DNA from: Saccharothrix violaceirubra
GTDB lineage: Bacteria > Actinomycetota > Actinomycetes > Mycobacteriales > Pseudonocardiaceae
Direction of reading: 5' to 3'
NCBI RefSeq assembly: GCF_014203755.1
Contig: NZ_JACHJS010000001.1
Coordinates: 6,510,001-6,574,000 of the forward strand
DNA length: 64,000 nucleotides
The translations under genes and the position numbers were made by a program. The notes under the pieces are model-generated. The model worked only from the letters and a program-made list of their open reading frames with translations, was not told the DNA's origin and made no database searches. Below are positions 28,957 through 38,729 of the stretch, in pieces (positions within the stretch are counted from its first letter, which is position 1; the number at the start of each line of letters is the position of its first letter).

Positions 28957-29575
28957 GGCGGTCGGCGTTGGCGCGCAACCACTCCGGGAAGGCCGTGAGG
29001 TCGGCGAGCACGACGTCCGCGCCCTCGTCGGCGAGTTCCCGCGCCGTGCACGGCCCGCTCACCACGCCGACCGACACGGCGTCGGCGGCCTTGGCACCGC
29101 GCACGTCGCCCACGTGGTCGCCGACGTAGACCGCGGCGCCGAACGTGCGCAACGCCTCGCCCTTGCCCGTGGACCAGACCTCGCCGACCAGATGGTCGAC
29201 CCGCCAGTCGAACGCGGCCAGGTGCAGCGCGGCGTTCACCCGGTACTTGCCGGTGACCACGACGGTGCGTGCGCCCAGTTCGCGCACGGCCGCGAGCGCG
29301 TCGGCGGCACCGGGCAGCGCGACCGTGGACGGGATCACGATCTCCGGGTAGAGCGCGCGGAACCGGGCGACCAGCGCGGGGATGTCGACCTCGGGCACGC
29401 CCTGGTCCCGGTAGACCAGGTCCAGCGGCGGGCCGAGGTTGGCGGCGAAGTGCGCGCCGTCGAGCGGGTACCCGGACTCGGCCGCCACGGCGTCCATGAC
29501 GGCCGCCATGCCCGCTCTGGGGTCGATCAACGTCATGTCGAGGTCGAAGCCCACCGTCAGCGGCACACCGGTCAC
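28925..29575 (-). CDS. HAD-family phosphatase (phosphoglycolate phosphatase-like)
   Basis: This 216-residue HAD hydrolase has motif 1 FDLDMTLIDP (nucleophile and acid/base Asp), motif 2 VVVTGKY, motif 3 Lys near VGEVWSTGKGEAL, and motif 4 YVGDHVGDVRGAKAAD. The substrate cannot be inferred. GTG 29575 is the first start that keeps motif 1 at the N-terminus. It is divergent from a TetR regulator, with an inverted repeat between them. Confidence 0.85.
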   Translation of the reverse strand: MTGVPLTVGFDLDMTLIDPRAGMAAVMDAVAAESGYPLDGAHFAANLGPPLDLVYRDQGVPEVDIPALVARFRALYPEIVIPSTVALPGAADALAAVRELGARTVVVTGKYRVNAALHLAAFDWRVDHLVGEVWSTGKGEALRTFGAAVYVGDHVGDVRGAKAADAVSVGVVSGPCTARELADEGADVVLADLTAFPEWLRANADRLSAVGNRAPR

Positions 29576-29582
29576 AGTAGAA

Positions 29583-29602
29583 CCCCACCCGATGCGGTGG
29601 GG
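29583..29602. promoter_or_regulatory. inverted repeat between HAD and TetR genes
   Basis: Perfect 7-base arms CCCCACC and GGTGGGG are separated by 6 bases in the 57-bp divergent gap. Position favours a regulator operator controlling one or both genes, most simply autoregulation by the TetR protein. A hairpin role cannot be excluded. Confidence 0.4.
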
Positions 29603-29632
29603 GGATTCCCATTCCGTGCCAAGCTTCCCCTC

Positions 29633-30172
29633 GTGACGGACCTCACCCGTTCGATGCTCGACGCCGCGGCCGGGTTGATCGCCGCGCACGGGGCACGTGG
29701 TCTGCGGATGGCGGACGTGGCCACCAAGGCGGGGGTGAGCCGGCAGACCGTCTACAACGAGTTCCGCAACAAGGGACGTCTCGTGCAGGCCGTGGCGCTG
29801 CACAAGACCGCCGAGTTCGTCGACGGGTTGCGCGAGCGGATGGCCGGGTGCGCCGACCCGGTGGACGGACTGCGCGCGGGGTTCGGGTTCGCGTTCGACC
29901 TGGCGGCGTCGGACCCGCTGGCCCGGTCGGTGCTCGGCGGCGCGCACGCCGAGGACATGCTGCCGATGCTGACCACGCGGGGGCGTCCGGTGCTCGACCT
30001 GGCGACGGCCGCCGTCGCCGCGCACGTCCGGGAGCACTGGCCGCTGCTCACGCCGGAGCGGACCGCGTTGGTCGCGGACACGGCCGTGCGGATCGCGATC
30101 AGCCACCTGCTGACGCCGGCCACGTGCGGCGTGGAGTCGGTGGTGGAGGTCACGGTGTCGTTGATCGGCTGA
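29633..30172 (+). CDS. TetR-family transcriptional regulator
   Basis: The 179-residue regulator starts at GTG 29633. The N-terminal helix-turn-helix reads RMADVATKAGVSRQTVYNEF, preceded by the helix MLDAAAGLIAAHGARGL. The C-terminal ligand domain is not classifiable. The gene lies upstream of mntH in the same direction, 95 bases apart, but the large palindrome in that gap suggests that mntH has its own control. Confidence 0.9.
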   Translation: MTDLTRSMLDAAAGLIAAHGARGLRMADVATKAGVSRQTVYNEFRNKGRLVQAVALHKTAEFVDGLRERMAGCADPVDGLRAGFGFAFDLAASDPLARSVLGGAHAEDMLPMLTTRGRPVLDLATAAVAAHVREHWPLLTPERTALVADTAVRIAISHLLTPATCGVESVVEVTVSLIG

Positions 30173-30230
30173 CCGCCGCCGGTCCGACCCGTTCCTCGCG
30201 CAAGCCGCCGCCTATCCGGACCACTCCGGC

Positions 30231-30265
30231 CCGGCCATGTTGCCACTCTGTGGCAACATGGCCGG
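30231..30265. promoter_or_regulatory. perfect 35-bp palindrome abutting mntH, candidate metal-regulator site
   Basis: The 16-base arm CCGGCCATGTTGCCAC and its exact complement flank TCT. The right arm ends 2 bases before the mntH GTG. The core TTGCCAC...GTGGCAA is compatible with a DtxR/MntR- or Fur-type dimer site. As RNA it would be a very stable hairpin at the translation start. Which role applies is not determined by sequence. Confidence 0.6.
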
Positions 30266-30267
30266 AC

Positions 30268-31470
30268 GTGACCGTCCTGGAACGCGTCCGGACGGGCGCG
30301 ATGCTGCTCGGTCCGGCCTTCGTCGCCGCGATCGCCTACGTCGACCCCGGCAACGTGGCGACCAACACCGCCGCCGGCGCCCGCTACGGCTACCTGCTGG
30401 TCTGGGTACTGGTCGGCGCCAACGTGATGGCGGGCCTCGTGCAGTACCTGTCCGCCAAGCTCGGCCTGGTGACCGGGCGGACGCTGCCCGAACTCGTCCG
30501 CGACCGGCTGCCCCGCCCGGCCCGCCTGGCGTACTGGGCGCAGGCCGAGGTCGTCGCCATGGCCACCGACCTGGCCGAGGTGCTGGGCGGCGCGATCGCG
30601 TTGCGGCTGCTGTTCGACCTGCCGCTGCTCGTCGGCGGGCTGATCACCGGTGTGGTGTCCACGGCTTTGCTGCTGGTGCAGGACAAACGCGGGCAACGAC
30701 CATTCGAACGGGTGATCACGACCCTGCTCCTGGTGATCGCCGTCGGCTTCGCCGCCGGACTACTGGTGTCGCCGCCGGACGCGGGCGAGGCAGTCGCCGG
30801 CCTGGTGCCCCGCTTCGCCGACGCGGACAGCGTGCTGCTCGCCGCCGGGATGCTCGGCGCGACCGTCATGCCGCACGCCGTGTACCTGCACTCGGCACTG
30901 GTGCGCGACCGCCACGGTCGGGCGCCGCACCTGCTCGGATCCACCCGGGTGGACGTCGTGGTGGCCATGGTGCTGGCGGGCGCGGTGAACCTGGCCATGG
31001 TGCTGCTCGCCGCGTCGGCGTTGCGCGGACGCCCGGACGTGGACGGCCTCGACGGCGTGCACGCGGCGATCGGCGCGGAACTCGGCGGCGGGATCGCGAT
31101 CCTGTTCGCCGTCGGCCTGCTGGCCTCCGGCTTCGCCTCCACCGCCGTCGGCTGCTACTCGGGCGCGGTCGTGCTGGACGGGTTGCTGCGGGTGCGCGTG
31201 CCCCTGTCGACACGTCGGCTGATCACGCTGGTGCCCGCGCTCGTCGTGCTCGCGTCCGGCGTGGACCCGACTTGGGCGTTGGTGTTGTCGCAGGTGGTGC
31301 TGTCGTTCGGCATCCCGTTCGCGCTGGTGCCGCTGGTGTTGTTGACCTCACGGCGATCCGTGGTCGGCGAGTGGGTCAACCACCGCGTGGTGACCGCGGC
31401 GGCCTGGGTGGTCGCGGCGGCGGTGATCACGCTCAACGGCGCGCTGGTGTGGCTGACCGTCGCCGGGTGA
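30268..31470 (+). CDS. mntH: Nramp divalent metal (Mn2+) transporter
   Basis: A 400-residue Nramp transporter of about 11 helices. TM1 carries the metal-binding DPGN (AYVDPGNVATNTAAG) and TM6 the MPHAVYLHS segment. It imports Mn2+ (and Fe2+) with protons. GTG 30268 gives VTVLERVRTGAMLLGPAF, the expected N-terminus. The palindrome just upstream is the most likely site for metal-dependent repression. A YccF-family membrane gene follows after 9 bases. Confidence 0.93.
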   Translation: MTVLERVRTGAMLLGPAFVAAIAYVDPGNVATNTAAGARYGYLLVWVLVGANVMAGLVQYLSAKLGLVTGRTLPELVRDRLPRPARLAYWAQAEVVAMATDLAEVLGGAIALRLLFDLPLLVGGLITGVVSTALLLVQDKRGQRPFERVITTLLLVIAVGFAAGLLVSPPDAGEAVAGLVPRFADADSVLLAAGMLGATVMPHAVYLHSALVRDRHGRAPHLLGSTRVDVVVAMVLAGAVNLAMVLLAASALRGRPDVDGLDGVHAAIGAELGGGIAILFAVGLLASGFASTAVGCYSGAVVLDGLLRVRVPLSTRRLITLVPALVVLASGVDPTWALVLSQVVLSFGIPFALVPLVLLTSRRSVVGEWVNHRVVTAAAWVVAAAVITLNGALVWLTVAG

Positions 31471-31479
31471 TCGGGCAGG

Positions 31480-31863
31480 ATGGACCGCGTGAGGTTCATC
31501 CTGAACGTCCTGTGGTTGGTGCTCAGCGGCTTCTGGCTGGCCGTCGGGTACGTGCTGACCGGGCTGCTGTGCTTCGTGCTGATCGTGACGATCCCGTGGG
31601 GCCGGGCCGCGTTCCGGATCGCGAACTACGCCCTGTGGCCGTTCGGCCGGACCGTCGTCGACCGGCCGGGCGCCGGGGCGCCGTCGGTGGTGGGCAACGT
31701 GATCTGGCTGCTGGTGGCCGGGATCTGGCTGGCGCTGGGCCACCTGGTCACGGGTGCGCTGCTGTGCCTGACGATCATCGGCATCCCGCTGGGCGTGGCC
31801 AACTTCAAGATGGTGCCGCTGTCGCTGATGCCGCTGGGCAAGCAGATCGTCGACCTGCCCTAG
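31480..31863 (+). CDS. YccF-domain inner-membrane protein
   Basis: A 127-residue protein consists of two similar halves, each with helix pairs around WLVLSGFWLAVGYVLTGLLC and WLLVAGIWLALGHLVTGALLC, each ending near PWGRAAFRIANYALWPFG or PLGVANFKMVPLSLMPLG. This internal duplication is the hallmark of YccF. Function is unknown. The TAG is part of a CTAG shared with the stop of the convergent phosphoesterase gene. Confidence 0.88.
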   Translation: MDRVRFILNVLWLVLSGFWLAVGYVLTGLLCFVLIVTIPWGRAAFRIANYALWPFGRTVVDRPGAGAPSVVGNVIWLLVAGIWLALGHLVTGALLCLTIIGIPLGVANFKMVPLSLMPLGKQIVDLP

Positions 31864-32654
31864 TCCTGTTCGTCGAGCCGGACCACGAGGCACGGCCCGC
31901 CGCTGTAGAGACCCGCGTCGATGGCCAGGACCTTGCCGTCGGCGTAGCGCAGCGGGCCGTCGATGCGGTCCGGCGTGACGCCCAACTGGTCGGCGATGAC
32001 GCTGTGCCCGTGCACGACCTCGAAGCCGCCCAGGGACGCGAGCACCTCGGCGGCGGTGTCGGCGCCGTCGGGGCCGCGGAAGGCGTACCGGGTCGTCATC
32101 TTGCGCCAGCACTCCCACCAGTGTTCGAGGTCGTCGCCGGTGAGCACGGCGCGCACGGCCTTGTTCACCGCGTCGATCGTCCCGCCCCACTCCAGGTAGG
32201 CGAGGGTGTCGGAGTGCATGAGCAGGTGGCCGTCCACGAGCTTGAGCACGTCGCGGCTGGTCAGCCAGTCGATGTGCGCCGGGGTGAGCCGGTCCTGGTC
32301 GCTGCGCAGACCGCCGTTGAGCAGCCAGCTGCGGGCGAAGCTGCGCGGCGTGGGCGCGTTGGGCACGTTCTCGTCGCCGAAGCGGTGCATGCCCAGCAGC
32401 AGGACCTCGTGGTTGCCGACGAGCGCGTCGACGTGCCCGCCCGCCTCGGCGGCCTGCGCGGACAGGCGCATGACGAACTCGATCACGCCGATGCCGTCCG
32501 GGCCGCGGTCGACGAAGTCGCCGAGGAACCACAGCTCGGCATCGCCGCCCGTCCACGAGCCCTCGGGGTCGACGAGGGCCGAGGCGTGCAGGGCGCGGGT
32601 CAGCTCGGCGAGGTGCCCATGCACGTCGCCGACCACGAAGAGCGGTCGTTCCAC
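31860..32654 (-). CDS. calcineurin-like metallophosphoesterase
   Basis: This 264-residue phosphoesterase has the metal-binding motifs FVVGDVHGH, FLGDFVDRGPDG, LVGNHEVLLLG and GFEVVHGHS in order. The pattern is that of the Ser/Thr phosphatase or Ap4A hydrolase-like group (PF00149). The start is GTG 32654 (VERPLFVVGDVHG). The longer frame to 32732 adds an unlikely N-terminus. Confidence 0.87.
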   Translation of the reverse strand: MERPLFVVGDVHGHLAELTRALHASALVDPEGSWTGGDAELWFLGDFVDRGPDGIGVIEFVMRLSAQAAEAGGHVDALVGNHEVLLLGMHRFGDENVPNAPTPRSFARSWLLNGGLRSDQDRLTPAHIDWLTSRDVLKLVDGHLLMHSDTLAYLEWGGTIDAVNKAVRAVLTGDDLEHWWECWRKMTTRYAFRGPDGADTAAEVLASLGGFEVVHGHSVIADQLGVTPDRIDGPLRYADGKVLAIDAGLYSGGPCLVVRLDEQD

Positions 32655-32770
32655 ACTTCGACGATAGGCGACCGGGAGCGTCGGCGCGTAGATCGCCACC
32701 ACCCCCGTCACCGTGGGTGAGAGCGCGACCACGAACGCGGATCAGGACGTCGCAGACCCGCGCGGGTGGT

Positions 32771-33490
32771 TCACGTGAGGTCCGGCCACGCCACGAACCC
32801 GGCGGCCGGCCCCGTCGGGTCGACCCGGTCGAGTGGCAGCCGGCGCCACAGCACCAGGTACAGCTCCTCGGCCGTGCCGGTCAGCGTGGCCAGGCCGGGC
32901 GCGTTCCCGGTCACCAGGCGCGGCCGGGCCGTGCCGTCGGTCGCGACCAGCCACTCGTCGTCGGTGTCGGTGGCGCGCAGCCGGACGGTCAGCGGGCCGT
33001 GCGGCCAGTCCGGGCCGGTCAGGAAGCGGCGGAGGAACTCGGTGACGCCGTCCGCCGCGAGGTCCGCGGGCACCGACCGTGCCGCGCCGACCGCCTGCCA
33101 CGCGTCCCAGCAGTGCACGACGACCTCGTGCGCCTGTCGTTCCGCGACGGCCGCGGCCGTGTCCCGGCCCTCCTCGGTCCACCACACGGGGACCTTGACG
33201 TAGGCCGGGCAGTCCCGTTGCGCGGCCAGGTAGCGCGCGTGGGCCTCGCGCCACCCGGCGAGCCGGTCGGGGCCGGTTTCGGCGGCCCGACGCAGGTCCT
33301 CCGGGTCCGGGGGCTCGCCCCGGGCGTCCAGCACGACCGCCCACCTGCCCTGGACGGCGGCCAGGTGGGCGGCCAGGTCCTCGACCGTCCACCCCGGACA
33401 GGCGGGTACGGGCACGCCCGGGTTCCCGGTCGCCGCCTCGGTGAACGCGGCGCCGTACCTCTCCACTGCCTCGACGTGGTTGGGGCCCAT
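32771..33490 (-). CDS. maleylpyruvate isomerase-family mycothiol-dependent protein
   Basis: The 239-residue protein has the N-terminal DinB-like helical bundle of the family (PACPGWTVEDLAAHLAAVQG, with the conserved CPGWTVxDLxAHL), and HEVVVHCWDAWQAVG, whose His residues would bind metal. A small C-terminal SCP2-like domain holds LATLTGTAEELYLVLWRRL. Family members use mycothiol or catalyse thiol transfers. The substrate is unknown. Confidence 0.85.
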   Translation of the reverse strand: MGPNHVEAVERYGAAFTEAATGNPGVPVPACPGWTVEDLAAHLAAVQGRWAVVLDARGEPPDPEDLRRAAETGPDRLAGWREAHARYLAAQRDCPAYVKVPVWWTEEGRDTAAAVAERQAHEVVVHCWDAWQAVGAARSVPADLAADGVTEFLRRFLTGPDWPHGPLTVRLRATDTDDEWLVATDGTARPRLVTGNAPGLATLTGTAEELYLVLWRRLPLDRVDPTGPAAGFVAWPDLT

Positions 33491-33523
33491 GTCGTTCGAC
33501 GGTAGCGAGGACGGCCGGAGATC

Positions 33524-34312
33524 TCAGGCCGGGAACGGCTCGGAAGAGTGGCCGACGAGGTCCGCGATCGAGTCGATCACGCGCGTGGGCCGGTACGGGT
33601 AGCGCTCGGCGGTCGACCGGTCGGAGATGCCGCTGAGCACGAGGATCGTGCGCAGACCGGCCTCCAGGCCGCTGCGCACGTCGGTGTCCATCCGGTCGCC
33701 GATCATCAGCGTGTTCTCGGAGTGCGCGCCCAACGCCCGCAGTGCGGACCGCATCATCAGCGGGTTGGGCTTGCCGACGTAATACGGCTCGCGGCCGGTG
33801 GCACGTTCGATCAGCGCGGCGACGGACCCGGTCGCGGGCAGCGAGCCCTCGCGGGACGGCCCGGTCGCGTCCGGGTTCGTGGCGATGAACTTCGCGCCCT
33901 CCTCGACCAGGCGGATGGCACGCGTGATGGCCGTGAAGCTGTAGGTGCGGGTCTCGCCGAGCACGACGTAGTCCGGGTCGCGGTCGGTGAGCACGTAGCC
34001 GACCTCGTGCAGCGCGGTGGTCAGCCCGGCCTCACCGATGACGAACGCCGAGCCGCCCGGCCGCTGGGCGGCCAGGAACCGGGCCGTGGCCAGGGCGGAC
34101 GTCCAGATCGCGGTCTCCGGCACCTCCAGGCCGGTGCGGGCGAGCCGGGCGCGCAGATCGCGGGGTGTGTAGATCGAGTTGTTGGTGAGCAGCAGGAACG
34201 GGGTGCCCGCCGCGGTCAGCTCGGCGACGAACTCGCCCGCGCCCGGCACCGGGTGCTCCTCGTGCACGAGCACGCCGTCCATGTCCATGAGATAGGTCCA
34301 GACCATGGGCAC
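33524..34312 (-). CDS. HAD-superfamily IIA hydrolase (NagD-like)
   Basis: A 262-residue sugar-phosphatase-like HAD. Motif 1 is [14 protein letters not shown], motif 2 FLLLTNNS, the cap segment contains [13 protein letters not shown], motif 3 has [11 protein letters not shown] and motif 4 [19 protein letters not shown]. Substrates of NagD-like enzymes are nucleotide or sugar phosphates. GTG 34312 and ATG 34306 are both possible starts. The next gene upstream is a MarR regulator on the same strand. Confidence 0.88.
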   Translation of the reverse strand: MPMVWTYLMDMDGVLVHEEHPVPGAGEFVAELTAAGTPFLLLTNNSIYTPRDLRARLARTGLEVPETAIWTSALATARFLAAQRPGGSAFVIGEAGLTTALHEVGYVLTDRDPDYVVLGETRTYSFTAITRAIRLVEEGAKFIATNPDATGPSREGSLPATGSVAALIERATGREPYYVGKPNPLMMRSALRALGAHSENTLMIGDRMDTDVRSGLEAGLRTILVLSGISDRSTAERYPYRPTRVIDSIADLVGHSSEPFPA

Positions 34313-34340
34313 ATACTCCGGGTCGGGCGTGCTCTCGGCG

Positions 34341-34802
34341 TCAAGCGTCGACGACCCGCCGCCGGAAGGTCTCGATCATCGCCCGGTTGTACCGCTCCAG
34401 CACCTCGCGCTCCTCGGGGGTGAACTGGGCGAGCACCTCCCGGACCGTGTCCGTCGCCCCCACGAACAGGTGGTGGAAGCGGCTCTCGTCCAACGTGACC
34501 TCGACGAGCACCTTGCGCCGGTCGTGCGGGTCGCGCACCCGCCGCACGTAACCCGCGCGCTCCAACCGGTCGATCACGCCGGTCACCGCGCCGGTCGACA
34601 GCCCCGACAGCTCCGCGATCCGACCGGCCGTGATCGGCCCCTCCGCGCGCATCGCCAGGTCAAGGCACTTCTCGTCCGTCGGCGACAGTCCCATCTGCTC
34701 GGCGACCCGACTGTGGAACAGGATGGTGAGCGTGCTGCTCTCCCGCGCGTAAGCGCCGAACCGTGCCAACACCTCGGCGGGGACGTCGTGCTCGCTCGTC
34801 AT
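34341..34802 (-). CDS. MarR-family transcriptional regulator
   Basis: This 153-residue winged-helix regulator begins [20 protein letters not shown]. The recognition region is [20 protein letters not shown] and the wing [16 protein letters not shown]. No ribosome binding site precedes ATG 34802, so it is probably leaderless. It is divergent from moaA with a 117-bp gap and lies in line with the NagD-like gene. Confidence 0.88.
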   Translation of the reverse strand: MTSEHDVPAEVLARFGAYARESSTLTILFHSRVAEQMGLSPTDEKCLDLAMRAEGPITAGRIAELSGLSTGAVTGVIDRLERAGYVRRVRDPHDRRKVLVEVTLDESRFHHLFVGATDTVREVLAQFTPEEREVLERYNRAMIETFRRRVVDA

Positions 34803-34919
34803 GTCAAGCAATTTAGCCGGAAAGAGACTTCGGCCGGCACCGTCCTCTTCGTCTTCGGGACGGTGCCGTTCCGCACTTGCCGAACCACCCGCCGGCGTGC
34901 GCCGATTACCCTGGTATGG

Positions 34920-35978
34920 GTGACAGCAGTCGATCTGGGTGTACCGGTTGTGCGCGCCGCGACCGACCTGTCCGGCCGACCCGACACCCCCGCGCTCGTC
35001 GACCGGTTCGGTCGCCACGCCACCGACCTCAGGGTGTCCCTGACCGACCGGTGCAACCTGCGCTGCACGTACTGCATGCCCGCCGAGGGGCTGGACTGGC
35101 TGCCCAAGCCCGACCTGCTCACCGACGACGAACTCGTGCGGCTGATCCGGATCGCGGTGACCGACCTCGGCGTGACCGACGTGCGCTTCACCGGCGGCGA
35201 GCCGCTGCTGCGCCCCCGGCTGGAGGACGTGATCGCCGCGGTGGCCGCGCTGACGCCGCGCCCGCGCCTCTCGTTGACCACCAACGGCGTGACGCTCGCC
35301 CGACGTGCCGCCGGCCTCGTGGCCGCCGGGCTCGACCGCGTGAACGTCTCGCTGGACACGCTCGACCCCGCGCGGTTCCGGGACCTGACCCGGCGCGACC
35401 GGCTCGACGACGTGCTCGCCGGGCTCGCCGCCGCGCACGCGGCCGGGCTCGCGCCGGTCAAGGTCAACTCCGTGCTGATGCGCGGCGTGAACGAGGACGA
35501 GGCGGTCCCGCTGCTGCGGTTCTGCCTGGACAACGGCTACCACCTGCGGTTCATCGAGCAGATGCCGCTGGACCCGCAGCACGGGTGGGACCGGGGCGAG
35601 ATGGTGACCGCCGGGGAGATCCTGGCCGCGCTGGGCACCGCGTTCTCGTTGACGGCGCACCCCCAGGAGCGCGGTGCCGCGCCGGCCGAGCGGTGGCTGG
35701 TCGACGGCGGGCCCGCGACCGTGGGCGTGATCGCGTCCGTGACCAGGCCGTTCTGCGCGTCCTGCGACCGGACCCGGCTCACCGCCGACGGGCAGGTGCG
35801 CAACTGCCTGTTCGGGCGGACGGAGACCGACCTGCGGGCCGCGCTGCGCGGCGGCGCGTCGGACGCGGAGCTGGCCGGGCTGTGGCGCGGCGACGCGTGG
35901 GCCAAGGCCGCCGGGCACGGCATCGACGACCCGGGGTTCCACCAACCGGACCGGCCCATGAGTGCCATCGGAGGTTGA
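34920..35978 (+). CDS. moaA: GTP 3',8-cyclase (molybdenum cofactor step 1)
   Basis: A 352-residue radical-SAM enzyme. The first [4Fe-4S] motif is CNLRCTYC ([11 protein letters not shown], near residue 45) and the second cluster is [18 protein letters not shown] near the C-terminus. The protein ends in the required Gly-Gly (MSAIGG). It rearranges GTP to 3',8-cyclo-7,8-dihydro-GTP for MoaC. GTG 34920 fits best, giving [11 protein letters not shown]. moaD follows after one base. Confidence 0.95.
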   Translation: MTAVDLGVPVVRAATDLSGRPDTPALVDRFGRHATDLRVSLTDRCNLRCTYCMPAEGLDWLPKPDLLTDDELVRLIRIAVTDLGVTDVRFTGGEPLLRPRLEDVIAAVAALTPRPRLSLTTNGVTLARRAAGLVAAGLDRVNVSLDTLDPARFRDLTRRDRLDDVLAGLAAAHAAGLAPVKVNSVLMRGVNEDEAVPLLRFCLDNGYHLRFIEQMPLDPQHGWDRGEMVTAGEILAALGTAFSLTAHPQERGAAPAERWLVDGGPATVGVIASVTRPFCASCDRTRLTADGQVRNCLFGRTETDLRAALRGGASDAELAGLWRGDAWAKAAGHGIDDPGFHQPDRPMSAIGG

Positions 35979-35979
35979 G

Positions 35980-36249
35980 ATGTCCGACCAAGCGGCGGTG
36001 ACGGTGACCGTCCGGTACTTCGCCGGGGCACGGGCGGCGGCGGGTGTCGCGGACGAACCGGTCGTGCTGTCGGGTCGCCCGACAGTGGCGGATGTCGTGG
36101 CCGCGGTGCGCCGCCGGCACGACCCCGCGCTGGGCCGCGTCCTGGACGCGTCGAGCTTTCTGCTCGATGGGATGGCGGTGCGCGATCGGACCGTCGTCGT
36201 GCCCGCCGGCGCCCTCGTGGACGTGCTACCGCCCTTCGCCGGCGGCTGA
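35980..36249 (+). CDS. moaD: MoaD-type molybdopterin synthase small subunit
   Basis: An 89-residue ubiquitin-like protein beginning MSDQAAVTVTVRYFAGAR and ending in the Gly-Gly tail (LPPFAGG) that is thiocarboxylated to carry sulfur. It acts with MoaE on cyclic pyranopterin monophosphate. ATG 35980 follows GGAGGTTGAG within the moaA stop. moaE lies on the other side of the rpf gene, as in Rv0866-Rv0869c. Confidence 0.92.
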   Translation: MSDQAAVTVTVRYFAGARAAAGVADEPVVLSGRPTVADVVAAVRRRHDPALGRVLDASSFLLDGMAVRDRTVVVPAGALVDVLPPFAGG

Positions 36250-37296
<1,047 letters not shown>

Positions 37297-37312
37297 CGCT
37301 CGTCGACGCGCT

Positions 37313-37345
37313 CCCCCACCGCGATCCCCTCCGCGGTGGGGGTTT
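37313..37345 (+). terminator. hairpin terminator after rpf
   Basis: Arms CCCCCACCGCG and CGCGGTGGGGG pair around a short loop, followed by TTTCGC. The position between convergent rpf and moaE suggests use in both directions. Confidence 0.75.
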
Positions 37346-37353
37346 CGCGGCTC

Positions 37354-37779
37354 TCAGGGGCAGTTGACCCATTCGTCCGTGCCGTCGGTGAACACCTGGC
37401 GCTTCCACACCGGCAGCCGCCGCTTCACCTCGTCGACCAGGTCCGCGCACACGGCGAACGCCTCGCCCCGGTGCTCGGCCGCCACCGCGCATGCCAGCGC
37501 CACGTCCCCGATCGCCAACGGCCCGACCCGGTGCGACACGGCCACCGCGCGCACCCCGGACCGCCCGGCCACCACGTCCGCGACCACCTCGGCCACCACG
37601 TCCGCCGCGCTCGGGTGACCCACGTACTCCAGCGACGCCACCGACCGGCCGTGGTCGTGGTCCCGCACCACGCCCGCGAACGTGACAACCGCGCCCGCCG
37701 CCCGGTCCTCCACGAGCTTGGCGTGCTCCTCGACCGACAGCGGCTCGACGCCGACCGCCGCCAGCAGGATCTCGGTCAT
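37354..37779 (-). CDS. moaE: molybdopterin synthase catalytic subunit
   Basis: The 141-residue MoaE begins MTEILLAAVGVEPLS. It contains GAVVTFAGVVRDHDHGRSV, SLEYVGHPSA, SHRVGPLAIGD and the active-site Lys region VKRRLPVWKRQVFTDGTDEW. It inserts dithiolene sulfur carried by MoaD. Its ATG overlaps the stop of the mog gene, so moaC-mog-moaE is one coupled operon. Confidence 0.95.
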   Translation of the reverse strand: MTEILLAAVGVEPLSVEEHAKLVEDRAAGAVVTFAGVVRDHDHGRSVASLEYVGHPSAADVVAEVVADVVAGRSGVRAVAVSHRVGPLAIGDVALACAVAAEHRGEAFAVCADLVDEVKRRLPVWKRQVFTDGTDEWVNCP

Positions 37780-38249
37780 GCGTGGTCACCTCCGGTCACC
37801 TGGTCCACGGCGTGCTCCAGCACGGTGCCGAGCATCTCCAACCCGTCGCGCACCCCGCCCGTCGACCCGGGCAGGTTCACCACCAGCGTGCGGCCCGCCA
37901 CCCCGGCGATCCCGCGCGACAACACCGACGTGGGTATACGCGGCCAACCGGACATGCGGATCGCGTCCGCGATACCGGGAATCGGGAAGTCGACGACCGC
38001 GGCCGTCGCCTCGGGCGTGCGATCGGTGGGCGTGATGCCCGTGCCGCCGGTCGTGATCACCACGTGCACGCCGTCGGCCACGGCCGCGCGCAACGCCGCC
38101 TCGACCGGGTCGCCGTCCGCGACCACGACCGCGTCCGGCACCTCGTAGCCCCGGCCGCGCAGCCAGTCCACGACGATCGGCCCGGAGCGGTCGGCGTACA
38201 CCCCGGCGGCGGCCCGCGTCGACGCCGTGATCACCCGTGCGGTCCTCAC
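37776..38249 (-). CDS. mog: molybdopterin adenylyltransferase / MoaB-Mog protein
   Basis: A 157-residue protein of the MoaB/Mog fold. The nucleotide/molybdopterin-binding motif is VVITTGGTGITPTDRTPEA, and the family ending RTLVVNLPGSTGGVRDGLEML follows. It activates molybdopterin by adenylation before metal insertion. The GTG start overlaps the moaC stop. The exact role (Mog or MoaB) is not separable by eye, but the gene order matches Rv0865. Confidence 0.9.
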   Translation of the reverse strand: MRTARVITASTRAAAGVYADRSGPIVVDWLRGRGYEVPDAVVVADGDPVEAALRAAVADGVHVVITTGGTGITPTDRTPEATAAVVDFPIPGIADAIRMSGWPRIPTSVLSRGIAGVAGRTLVVNLPGSTGGVRDGLEMLGTVLEHAVDQVTGGDHA

Positions 38250-38719
38250 GGCCGCACCCACAGCCCGGTCTTGCCGCCCTCTTTCCGCTCGACCCGGACC
38301 TCGTCCAACGACGCCGCCGGGTCGACCGCCTTGACCATGTCGTGCAACGTCAGCCCCGCGACCGCGACCGCGGTGAGCGCTTCCATCTCCACGCCCGTGC
38401 GGTCGGTCGTCCGCACGGTCGCGGTGATCCGGACCTCGGCGTCGCCCGGCTCCAGGTCGACGCGCACGCTCGACAGCGCGATCGGGTGGCACAGCGGCAC
38501 GAGGTCCGACGTGCGCTTGGCCGCCATGATCCCGGCGATCCGGGCCGTGGCCAGCGCGTCGCCCTTGGGCAGGCCGTCGGCGAGCAGCAGCGCCACGACC
38601 TCCGCGCTGGTGCGCAGCACGCCGGACGCGACGGCCGTGCGCGTGGTCGGTTCCTTCGCGGACACGTCCACCATGTGCGCGGCACCGGCGTGGTCGAGGT
38701 GGGTCAACCGCTTGGTCAT
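38246..38719 (-). CDS. moaC: cyclic pyranopterin monophosphate synthase
   Basis: A 157-residue MoaC beginning MTKRLTHLDHAGAAHMVDVS. Conserved segments are ARIAGIMAAKRTSDLVPLCH (with the active-site Lys and His), TGVEMEALTAVAVAGLTLHD and RVERKEGGKTG with the second catalytic Lys. It converts the MoaA product to cPMP. It lies 10 bases after the malic enzyme gene and leads the operon moaC-mog-moaE. Confidence 0.96.
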   Translation of the reverse strand: MTKRLTHLDHAGAAHMVDVSAKEPTTRTAVASGVLRTSAEVVALLLADGLPKGDALATARIAGIMAAKRTSDLVPLCHPIALSSVRVDLEPGDAEVRITATVRTTDRTGVEMEALTAVAVAGLTLHDMVKAVDPAASLDEVRVERKEGGKTGLWVRP

Positions 38720-38729
38720 GACCCCGATG

